From assembly GCA_017993025.1 (NCBI GenBank), contig JAGONL010000019.1:1-11972 (forward strand): 11,972 nucleotides of DNA, read 5' to 3'. Position numbers and translations under genes: made by a program. A model generated the notes under the pieces. It ran no database searches. It worked only from the letters and a program-made list of their open reading frames with translations, and was not told the origin of the DNA. Positions 6,800 to 11,876 of the stretch are shown here, piece after piece. The first letter of the stretch is position 1. Each line of letters begins with the position of its first letter. The stretch is from Candidatus Saccharimonadota bacterium (GTDB taxonomy: Bacteria > Patescibacteriota > Saccharimonadia > Saccharimonadales > SZUA-47).

Positions 6800-7366
6800 T
6801 TACTTGAGCCAGCGTGTTGAATATGAGAGTCGGGTGTCTTTTACTGCAACTACAGCATGGGCGGTATCTCTTTTTGCTTGCCGGTTTTCTCGCCAAACAA
6901 TAGTTCTTCTTGGGCTTGATAATGCTTTTGAAACTGCACCTATGGCTAGCTGATCTTGCAGAGATTTAGCAACTGCTGTCATATCTCGCACGCTATTGCC
7001 CCCTCCTCTAGGAATATGATAGAAACTACCCACTTCATCCAGTATGGTCGCAGCACAAAATACAGACACATTTCTAACTGTAGTGTATAGACAATAATTA
7101 TCTTGATTATCGACTATGAATATCCCGTCTCTATGCCAACTCCTCCCAAAACCGGGAAAGTCGTATTCATCTTGTTGCGTTGCAAGCCCCAACTTAGTAG
7201 ATATATCTTGGTGTAGATCAGCAATAGCCTGGGTAGGATTCCCAAGTGCGTCTACTCCAGCAACTGCTGGATGATCAATAGAAAATAGCGGGTTACCTTC
7301 TAAAACACCTAAAGTTTCCGGGGTTAATTCGGCAATTCCAAATTGCCTACAGGCTAATTGATTCAT
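6800..7366 (-). CDS. Probable 2-oxoglutarate/Fe(II) oxygenase-like protein
   Basis: 188 residues from ATG at 7366. The family call rests on the iron-binding facial triad and the co-substrate arginine in the right order: H78-R-D80 in SWHRDGIF, then about 90 residues later H170 in DTAHAVVAV, and R179 in DTRLSYSTRW, the usual end of the double-stranded beta-helix. A strand pattern between them (NYCLYTTVRNVSVFCAATIL, 90-109) fits that fold. This is inference from motif spacing; no substrate can be named. No signal peptide or membrane segment is present. The gene has its own TGCTTG-type promoter and ends in tandem TAA TAA, after which a relic of another gene follows in the same frame. Confidence 0.55.
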   Translation of the reverse strand: MNQLACRQFGIAELTPETLGVLEGNPLFSIDHPAVAGVDALGNPTQAIADLHQDISTKLGLATQQDEYDFPGFGRSWHRDGIFIVDNQDNYCLYTTVRNVSVFCAATILDEVGSFYHIPRGGGNSVRDMTAVAKSLQDQLAIGAVSKALSSPRRTIVWRENRQAKRDTAHAVVAVKDTRLSYSTRWLK

Positions 7367-7372
7367 ACTGCT

Positions 7373-7401
7373 AACTATCTCAAATTATATTGATATATCA
7401 A
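7373..7401 (-). promoter_or_regulatory. TGCTTG-type promoter, leaderless geometry (188-residue gene)
   Basis: TTGATA (7396-7401), extended to ATGCTTGATA, 17 bases, ATAGTT (7373-7378), 6 bases, ATG 7366. The -10 is weak, and a perfect TATAAT (7383-7388) lies inside the spacer as an alternative, but that one has no -35 at a normal distance. Confidence 0.45.
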
Positions 7402-7410
7402 GCATGAGCC

Positions 7411-7431
7411 TTATCAATTATCAAATATCAG
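7411..7431. repeat. Heptamer repeat, locus 1
   Basis: On the minus strand three TGATA units at 7-base spacing (TGATATT, TGATAAT, TGATAAG) cover the stop codon of the four-cysteine gene and its 3' flank. Confidence 0.55.
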
Positions 7432-7741
7432 AGCCTGAATCCCGTTGTTCTTTTCGGCGCAAGGGGCAGTTCGCACAGTCTTGGATTGCTACTCCTGATA
7501 GCAATAGCGCTTGGTAGTTTTTGCAACCGATTTCAATATCTCTTATTACTGTAACTTCGTGTGGTAAATGCGCACCAAATAGATCCCACTCCTCGGGTGT
7601 ATCAGGATGACGTCTATTGGTGATTTCGGTATCTGTCATATAGACTGCAGGCATCATGCCCGCGCAGTCTCCGCCGTATATAGGTTGACCTTCAAATTCT
7701 CCAATAGGCTCACCCCAACTGTATCTACTAACATTACTCAT
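7421..7741 (-). CDS. Four-cysteine small protein of unknown function
   Basis: 106 residues from ATG at 7741. Four cysteines could form one metal site: C26 (GGDCAG), C73 (EIGCKNYQ) and the pair C89-x-x-C92 (DCANCPLRR). The N-terminal half carries SWGEPIGEFEGQPIYGG and an acidic stretch around HPDTPEEWDLFG (45-56). I know no family name for it. Two decayed copies of its 3' end lie at 6680-6799 and 6265-6305, so this gene or its end has been duplicated repeatedly. Its promoter and first codons closely match those of the GNAT gene (about 40 bases of shared 5' sequence), another sign of local duplication. The gene ends in a heptamer repeat. Confidence 0.65.
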   Translation of the reverse strand: MSNVSRYSWGEPIGEFEGQPIYGGDCAGMMPAVYMTDTEITNRRHPDTPEEWDLFGAHLPHEVTVIRDIEIGCKNYQALLLSGVAIQDCANCPLRRKEQRDSGSDI

Positions 7742-7749
7742 TAGTATCT

Positions 7750-7780
7750 ATTCTACACAGGCGAAGCACGTAAAACACAA
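7750..7780 (-). promoter_or_regulatory. TGCTTG-type promoter, leaderless geometry (four-cysteine gene)
   Basis: TTGTGT (7775-7780) in the context TTGCTTGTGTTTTA, 19 bases, TAGAAT (7750-7755), 8 bases, ATG 7741. The block from the -35 to the first codons is nearly the same as at 8956-8997 (CTGTGTAGAATAGA, then TAATGAGTAAT). Confidence 0.55.
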
Positions 7781-7792
7781 GCAAGATTAATT

Positions 7793-7820
7793 TTATCAAA
7801 TATCATTTATCAGTTATCAG
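7793..7820. repeat. Heptamer repeat, locus 2
   Basis: On the minus strand four TGATA units at 7-base spacing (TGATAAC, TGATAAA, TGATATT, TGATAAA) start 5 bases after the stop of the gene ending at 7826. Confidence 0.7.
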
Positions 7821-7825
7821 GATTG

Positions 7826-8296
7826 TTAGCCTAATTGATTTGCTACTTGTTGTACATATGCAAGAGTAGGCATATGCATTTCTTGCCATGCGTTTCGTAT
7901 CGCGTTCGTACCCGCCACTGTGGCTGAACTATCTCCACAATCACCGAACTGAACTGCAACAATACTGTCCGAATTTCTATCAAACGAAAACGCGACATTG
8001 CCAAACATTCTACTGAAATAACCTAGAGACGCAGGTAGGCCTGCAGCGAACATTCTTTCCTGTGGCTTTTCAAGATTTAAAAAATGGCTTTGGTGAGGTT
8101 TAACACTCATATCAACGCCGTAGCCTACAAGCGGTACTTGATGTTGAAAAACCGGCAATCCTTTTTTAATTCGTGTTGGTTTGTCTTCGCGCAAAAAACT
8201 TATTGCAAGTAAGGCGCTTGCAGCTAACTCTACAACCCTAGCTGGATTTTCATCTAACTCAGCTTCTGCTGTTAAAAATGCCTCTATGTGTCTCAT
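7826..8296 (-). CDS. Hypothetical protein, 156 residues
   Basis: The frame is open up to TTG at 8347, but I place the start at ATG 8296. The upstream codons coincide with a good promoter (TTGCAA, 17 bases, TATGTT, 6 bases, ATG) that has the geometry of neighbouring genes. The protein begins MRHIEAFLTAEAELDENPARVVELAASALL, a helical N-terminus. The rest is mixed: a KPTRIKKGLPVF basic turn (39-50), VPLVGYGVDMSVKPHQSHF (54-72) and SIVAVQFGDCGDSSATVAGTNAIRNAW (111-137), where GDCGDSS may be a loop. No family is recognised and no membrane segment is seen. It sits between the GNAT gene and the four-cysteine gene, each separately promoted, so shared function is not implied. Confidence 0.6.
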   Translation of the reverse strand: MRHIEAFLTAEAELDENPARVVELAASALLAISFLREDKPTRIKKGLPVFQHQVPLVGYGVDMSVKPHQSHFLNLEKPQERMFAAGLPASLGYFSRMFGNVAFSFDRNSDSIVAVQFGDCGDSSATVAGTNAIRNAWQEMHMPTLAYVQQVANQLG

Positions 8297-8302
8297 CGCA
8301 TT

Positions 8303-8331
8303 AACATATCGTCTATAGAAACAATTTGCAA
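8303..8331 (-). promoter_or_regulatory. TGCTTG-type promoter, leaderless geometry (156-residue gene)
   Basis: TTGCAA (8326-8331) in the context GTGCTTGCAA, 17 bases, TATGTT (8303-8308), 6 bases, ATG 8296. It decides the start codon: a longer protein from TTG 8347 would be read through the promoter itself. Confidence 0.6.
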
Positions 8332-8340
8332 GCACAAGCC

Positions 8341-8365
8341 CTATCAACTATCAATTATCAATTAT
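8341..8365. repeat. Heptamer repeat, locus 3
   Basis: On the minus strand AATAATTGATAATTGATAG, followed by TTGATAG, gives three TTGATAR units at 7-base spacing. They lie between the GNAT stop and the promoter of the 156-residue gene. Confidence 0.7.
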
Positions 8366-8376
8366 TTGTAGCACTT

Positions 8377-8958
8377 CTACAGTATGATTGGCACTGGGGT
8401 TGGGCCTAGGCCTAGGCCACCATCTTCAAGCCTGACAAAACCCTGCTCGAAATAGTAGCTTTCAAGCGTGTTAGTGCTCATTAGATCTGCAATATATATG
8501 GATTCGACACCTAAGGATTCTGCTATTCTAAGTCTTTCGTCTATTATTGCCTTCCCTATGCCCCTCCCTCTGTCTTGTGGGCGTACGATAAAATCTGCAA
8601 GCTGTCCGTAACCTTGTTTGTCATGGATGATTGTGCCTTTTCCAACTAGCTTTTGGCCAGCATTACGTACACCAACATCTATAATGGCCCTGCCGTGTTT
8701 TATGTTCCTTGTTCTAGCTGAATTAATACCGTCTCGTCGCAAATACCAAAGTCTGGCAATTTCGGCGATCGTAATCGAGGAAGGATTTGCGTAGCTATAA
8801 CCAGCGGGCAATGGTGCGCGCAGAGGATCAAATTCTTCACATAAATCAGTAACAAATCGTCCTGATTTAGAATATGCTACCAAAACCTCTAGAGGAGACC
8901 TCCGTCGCCTTGTTTTTTCTAGCCCTATCTCAACATTATCACCAATAGAATTACTCAT
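8377..8958 (-). CDS. GNAT-family N-acetyltransferase
   Basis: 193 residues from ATG at 8958. The acetyl-CoA binding motif A is clear: LADFIVRP-QDRGRGIGKAIIDERL (120-143) with the Q/R-x-x-G-x-G signature R127... in PQDRGRGIG (127-135). It is followed by a helix, then SIYIADLMSTNTLESYYFEQGF (153-174), the typical motif B strand, N/Y-rich helix and final E-x-G-F. The N-terminal 60 residues are longer than in a minimal GNAT, and basic near 15-20 (KTRRRRS). The substrate cannot be predicted: small molecule, peptide N-terminus or lysine are all possible. It has its own promoter nearly identical to that of the four-cysteine gene and lies just after the structured zone at 9023-9436. Confidence 0.88.
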   Translation of the reverse strand: MSNSIGDNVEIGLEKTRRRRSPLEVLVAYSKSGRFVTDLCEEFDPLRAPLPAGYSYANPSSITIAEIARLWYLRRDGINSARTRNIKHGRAIIDVGVRNAGQKLVGKGTIIHDKQGYGQLADFIVRPQDRGRGIGKAIIDERLRIAESLGVESIYIADLMSTNTLESYYFEQGFVRLEDGGLGLGPTPVPIIL

Positions 8959-8966
8959 TAATCTCT

Positions 8967-8997
8967 ATTCTACACAGAGAAAGTTAATAAAACACAA
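8967..8997 (-). promoter_or_regulatory. TGCTTG-type promoter, leaderless geometry (GNAT gene)
   Basis: TTGTGT (8992-8997) in the context GTGCTTGTGTTTTA, 19 bases, TAGAAT (8967-8972), 8 bases, ATG 8958. The same spacing and near-identical sequence occur before the four-cysteine gene. Confidence 0.55.
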
Positions 8998-9022
8998 GCA
9001 CTAAGTAATAGTAGTCAAACCA

Positions 9023-9171
9023 CCCCTTGAAATACTGATTCATGACAATCAGAGCCTGGTAGAAAATGAGCCCTGTAGCTAATTCAGCCCCTGAAATACT
9101 GATTAGTTTCAATCAGTTACTTTCGAATCAAGCTCTTGCTGTGCAATTTTGCAGTTTGTAGCTAAATCAGC
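9023..9171. repeat. Two adjoining imperfect repeats, each with a 6-bp hairpin
   Basis: Unit 1 (9023-9087) and unit 2 (9088-9171) both begin CCCYTGAAATA, continue with the stem CTGATT/AATCAG around a 6-base loop (9035-9052 and 9099-9116; loops CATGAC and AGTTTC differ while the stems are identical) and end with TGTAGCTAAWTCAGC. The middle differs in length and sequence; unit 2 adds a CTGTGCAA/TTGCAG hairpin. This is the first part of the gene-free stretch 9002-9472. No open frame of note covers it. Confidence 0.65.
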
Positions 9172-9176
9172 ATTAA

Positions 9177-9321
9177 AGCTAAAACCCAGAGGAGCCTTGA
9201 GCTTTTTTGACGAGTAAAGCAGTAAGCAAATCCAGAAGTACATAACTTCTAAAATTACTTACTGGACGCTTGCGTCCTTATTGCGCGTCAAAAAACTCAA
9301 GGATTCCCTGCGGTTTTAGCT
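9177..9321. repeat. Long imperfect inverted repeat with internal hairpins
   Basis: The arms 9177-9212 and 9286-9321 pair over most of 36 bases: AGCTAAAACC, CCTTGAG and TTTTTTGACG are exact, with a mismatched patch between. The 73 bases inside contain CAGTAAG/CTTACTG, nested AGAAGT/ACTTCT and GGACG/CGTCC stems. The result would be a branched structure in RNA of either strand. The right arm runs straight into copy 2 of the REP-like repeat. Confidence 0.65.
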
Positions 9322-9436
9322 CGCTGCGGGGCTTTTGCATACTTTTGCGCCTGTAGGGAAAAGTATGGCGTGGGGTTTAAGGGGCTGGCACTAGCCCCTT
9401 TGTGCGGTGTGGCGCGAAAAGCCACAAACCAAACAA
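9313..9436 (-). repeat. REP-like dispersed palindromic repeat, copy 2
   Basis: Reverse complement of the element at 2273-2361. The core CATACTTTT, CCTACAGG, GCAAAAGTATGCAAAA and CCCCGCAGCG is conserved, and the flank TTGTTTGGTTTG with CTTTT also. Extra bases, including the hairpin at 9379-9400, separate flank and core here. Confidence 0.7.
9379..9400. repeat. GC-rich perfect hairpin
   Basis: AAGGGGCT and AGCCCCTT form an 8-bp perfect stem around a 6-base loop. No T-run of useful length follows on either strand, so it is a weak terminator candidate at best. It lies inside REP-like copy 2. Confidence 0.6.
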
Positions 9437-9472
9437 CAAAATTCTAAAAAATGCACTAAGTTGCTAAAAATA

Positions 9473-9497
9473 ATTATCAGCTATCAGCTATCAAATA
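9473..9497. repeat. Heptamer repeat, locus 4
   Basis: On the minus strand three TGATA units at 7-base spacing (TGATAGC, TGATAGC, TGATAAT) begin at the TGA stop of the GAF gene. Confidence 0.7.
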
Positions 9498-9886
9498 TCC
9501 AGTTTCAGTTCTTCAGCTTCTTTTTGTAAATATCTTAAATCTTCATCACTAAAGACGCGCTCATCATTATCACTTATTACTTCAATGTTTGCTTCTACCT
9601 TGCCAGATCGAATTATTGGAACAACAATGACCGAGTTGACTGGATAACCATGAAATATTTTATCTACTCTATTTGCAATGATTGGCTTTCCAGTAAAAGC
9701 TACCGTGCCGTTCAGATTTTTCGGATTATCCTCTACCCTGTTAACTAAATCATCCCACGCTTTTGGCATATTGTAACTAACGGCGCACATCAACAATTCA
9801 TTATCATCAACGCTTCGCACCATAATCGCTCCAGAAGAAGCCTTCATTTCGGTGACAATTCGCTTTATTTCATCTTCTAACTTCAT
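9491..9886 (-). CDS. GAF-domain protein
   Basis: 131 residues from ATG at 9886, about the size of one GAF domain. The order fits: a helix (1-17), a strand SGAIMVRSVDDNELLMCAVSYNMP (18-41), NPKNLNGTVAFTGKPIIANRV (54-74) as the conserved turn and strand, NSVIVVPIIRSGKVEANIEVIS (84-105) as the central strands, then FSDEDLRYLQKEAEEL (112-127) as the C-terminal helix. GAF domains bind small ligands such as cyclic nucleotides or serve as redox sensors; the ligand here is not predictable. There is no attached output domain, so it would act as a partner of another protein or as a stand-alone enzyme of the fRMsr type; the cysteines typical of fRMsr are not evident (only C34). It has its own promoter of leaderless geometry and a heptamer repeat at the stop codon. 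Confidence 0.75.
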   Translation of the reverse strand: MKLEDEIKRIVTEMKASSGAIMVRSVDDNELLMCAVSYNMPKAWDDLVNRVEDNPKNLNGTVAFTGKPIIANRVDKIFHGYPVNSVIVVPIIRSGKVEANIEVISDNDERVFSDEDLRYLQKEAEELKLDI

Positions 9887-9892
9887 TACTTA

Positions 9893-9921
9893 AGCTAACC
9901 ACCCATACAAAAACAATGCAA
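9893..9921 (-). promoter_or_regulatory. Promoter with leaderless geometry (GAF gene)
   Basis: TTGCAT (9916-9921), 17 bases, TTAGCT (9893-9898), 6 bases, ATG 9886. It shares TTGCAWTGTTTT and GGTGRTTAG with the promoter at 10342-10370 at matching distances. The -35 context is GGTTGCAT rather than TGCTTG. Confidence 0.5.
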
Positions 9922-9957
9922 CCCCAAACCCAGTTAAAAATCGGATTTACTTTAAGT

Positions 9958-10335
9958 TTATAAAGTTGAAAACCAGGTTTTTAGCGTGTCACTTACTTTT
10001 CCTTTTTTTCTTGGCACAAATAGAATTGATTCAAAAACAAAAAGATACTCGCGCATACTTTCTTCGGCAATTACTGCGGTCGGCACCTCAAGTTCGTGCG
10101 CCCTTTCAATAATTTTTCTACCTGCATAATTACCATTGGCAAAGCTATTTACAGCAAGAGAAGCTACGACAACTGGGCCTGCTAGTTCCTCTAGATCCTC
10201 TAAAGCAAATATTTCTCCGTCTCTATCGTAGCGATTAACTCTCCATGATATCGGTGCAGAATCAATAGTTATTTGCCCGTAATTGAACTTACTAGCATCA
10301 AATGCAATTAAGTTTCTTTCAGTATCTATAGTCAT
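9958..10335 (-). CDS. Hypothetical protein, 125 residues
   Basis: Two in-frame ATGs lie six bases apart (10341 and 10335). I prefer 10335, because the promoter then has the same distances as that of the GAF gene; GGTGAT seven bases before 10341 would favour the longer form if the mRNA has a leader. The protein begins MTIDTERNLIAFDASKF. The second half alternates strands and helices (PVVVASLAVNSF 54-65, a helix with GRKIIERAHELEVPTAVIAEE 72-92, then a strand LFVFESILFVPRK 98-110), reminiscent of a small Rossmann- or receiver-like fold without the phospho-acceptor pattern. No family is recognised. It is divergently arranged with the 475-residue gene, separated by 107 bases. Confidence 0.6.
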   Translation of the reverse strand: MTIDTERNLIAFDASKFNYGQITIDSAPISWRVNRYDRDGEIFALEDLEELAGPVVVASLAVNSFANGNYAGRKIIERAHELEVPTAVIAEESMREYLFVFESILFVPRKKGKVSDTLKTWFSTL

Positions 10336-10341
10336 CGTCAT

Positions 10342-10370
10342 ATCTAATCACCAGAGATAAAACATTGCAA
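10342..10370 (-). promoter_or_regulatory. TGCTTG-type promoter (125-residue gene)
   Basis: TTGCAA (10365-10370) in the context ATGCTTGCAA, 17 bases, TTAGAT (10342-10347), 6 bases, ATG 10335. The -10 is poor by itself; the call rests on its similarity to 9893-9921. Confidence 0.4.
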
Positions 10371-10411
10371 GCATGAGCTGTATCGTAAAGAAGTTAGCAG
10401 AAGCATTATGC

Positions 10412-10440
10412 TTGACTTTTTAGTGTTTTTTTGCTATAAT
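10412..10440 (+). promoter_or_regulatory. Strong sigma70-type promoter, leaderless geometry (475-residue gene)
   Basis: TTGACT (10412-10417) in the context TATGCTTGAC, 17 bases, a perfect TATAAT (10435-10440) with the extended TGC before it, then 8 bases and ATG 10449. This is the best promoter in the window. There is no room for a ribosome binding site after the predicted start of transcription. Confidence 0.85.
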
Positions 10441-10448
10441 ATATTCTT

Positions 10449-11876
10449 ATGATAGATGGTTCCATTATCACTTCAGCACCAATCGAGCCAGCTCCAGTAG
10501 AAACAGAAGCTACTCTTACAAGGCTCTCTGATGTTAACAAGGGTAAATTTGACGAAATATTTGCATACACGGATGCTCAGTTCGAGCCCGAAGCAATTTC
10601 TGATGAAGAAATCATGGAAATTGCCTCAGCTAAAGCAGAATTTTATGTAGGTCTGTTTGAAACTGACACTTATAAAGCACTTGAGTACTTGGGAGTTCCA
10701 TACGAAGACACAAAACACCTAACATCGTCCGACTCTCCCTCTAGTTCTGAAAGCCAGGAACAAAAACCATACGCAAAACGCACCAGCCCCTACTCGGCGT
10801 TTGGTCAATTTTATGACTCAATTAAGTCAGAGTTGCATGCAGTAGGTGCAACGCAAGACGAAATTGAAGAAAAAACCCAAGAACTTATTGACGAATACCA
10901 CGGCTTCTCTTCTGGTGTAGCACAGGACTTAACCACTAAACTAGAGAGGTTTAAACTTGTTGCAAGAGGTTTTGGAACTCCAGATTTATTACGCGCAGAA
11001 GCTAAAGACGCTTCCCTTGCTTACTTGGAAGAACTTTGCACAAAAATTGAAGGCTTGGGGGCTCGACCAGATAAGCCGTCTATAGCTAAACGAATTGGGA
11101 CTACTTTGAGTGGACGAGGAACAATTTCACAAGCAGAATTTGACCAATACGTAACTGCTAAATTAGACAGATTCAAACAAAAAGGACCAGACGAACTTCT
11201 AGACGACTATGTAAAAAATGCTATGCTCTACTATGCAAAAGTAATTTATGGTCAGAAACCACTTATAAAAGATAGAGGTTTTGATAGTGACCCAAACTAT
11301 CTATACGACTCTTTTGAAGCCACTAGATCAGAAGGAAAACTGGATCGTCCTCTCCTGCCAAGTGACATAGTTAAGGAAGCAGTAAATACTCAAATAAATA
11401 CTATGTTGTTTGCAGACGGCAAGTGGAGCCAAAATTTCAGAACGTATAGCACGCGAAACAGATGGCGTGAAAACGAGCGCAGTTCCAGAGAGAGAATCTT
11501 TGGAAATAGAAAATACCATTCAAACACCAATACAAATACAGGACACCCTCGGGTCAGACAGCCAGTTGATAAATTAGAGGCAGAAATTTCAAGACTAGAT
11601 ATCGAAAAACAGCAGACAATGATAGATTTTTCTAGGCTAGTTGCCACTATTCCATCAAGAAAACTAGACAGTTCTTCAGTAGCGCTAATTGATAAGTTAA
11701 AAACTGATTTTTTGGAAAGATTAAGAAACACCGACCCAAAGAACATCCAAATAGATCGGATAATTAAAACTGCAATGGTTGAACTACATCCAGACACTAA
11801 TTCTGGAATTCCCAGCGCTTATGAAATGTTTCAGTTTTACCAACTCTTAAGAGACACTGCAAGAAGCCAAAATTAA
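10449..11876 (+). CDS. Large helical protein with a C-terminal J-domain-like HPD motif
   Basis: 475 residues, soluble, highly charged and mostly helical, with no signal peptide or membrane segment. Low-complexity linkers lie at about 92-106 (Ser-rich) and 356-366 (NTNTNT), and a coiled-coil-prone stretch at about 371-430. Two internal segments resemble each other: LTTKLERFK (161-169) with GTPDLL (176-181), and VTAKLDRFK (235-243) with PDELL (247-251), each followed by a helix with AxLxY. The C-terminal 40 residues read IIKTAMVELHPDTNSG and then AYEMFQFYQLLRD. This matches helix II, the HPD loop (H447-P448-D449) and helix III of a J domain, as in DnaJ-type co-chaperones, though placed at the C-terminus and with no clear helix I. 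A role in recruiting DnaK is possible but unproven. It is transcribed from the strong leaderless promoter, opposite to all neighbouring genes. Confidence 0.7.
   Translation: MIDGSIITSAPIEPAPVETEATLTRLSDVNKGKFDEIFAYTDAQFEPEAISDEEIMEIASAKAEFYVGLFETDTYKALEYLGVPYEDTKHLTSSDSPSSSESQEQKPYAKRTSPYSAFGQFYDSIKSELHAVGATQDEIEEKTQELIDEYHGFSSGVAQDLTTKLERFKLVARGFGTPDLLRAEAKDASLAYLEELCTKIEGLGARPDKPSIAKRIGTTLSGRGTISQAEFDQYVTAKLDRFKQKGPDELLDDYVKNAMLYYAKVIYGQKPLIKDRGFDSDPNYLYDSFEATRSEGKLDRPLLPSDIVKEAVNTQINTMLFADGKWSQNFRTYSTRNRWRENERSSRERIFGNRKYHSNTNTNTGHPRVRQPVDKLEAEISRLDIEKQQTMIDFSRLVATIPSRKLDSSSVALIDKLKTDFLERLRNTDPKNIQIDRIIKTAMVELHPDTNSGIPSAYEMFQFYQLLRDTARSQN

Noticed and set aside
8297..8347. Longer form of the 156-residue protein from TTG at 8347
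   Set aside because: The extra 17 codons coincide with the -35 and -10 boxes, and no ribosome binding site precedes the TTG.
8405..8416. Palindrome CCTAGGCCTAGG near the end of the GNAT gene
   Set aside because: It is explained by the coding sequence GLGLG and has no further copies or flanking structure.
9023..9171. CRISPR array
   Set aside because: Only two units of unequal length and imperfect identity, no regular spacers and no cas genes nearby.
9379..9400. Rho-independent terminator
   Set aside because: The stem is strong, but no U-run follows on either strand. No convincing rho-independent terminator was found elsewhere in the window either.
6312..9886. Integron-type cassette array
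   Set aside because: Small same-strand genes with repeated 3' sequences suggested it, but no attC-like core sites, no intI gene, and each gene has its own promoter.
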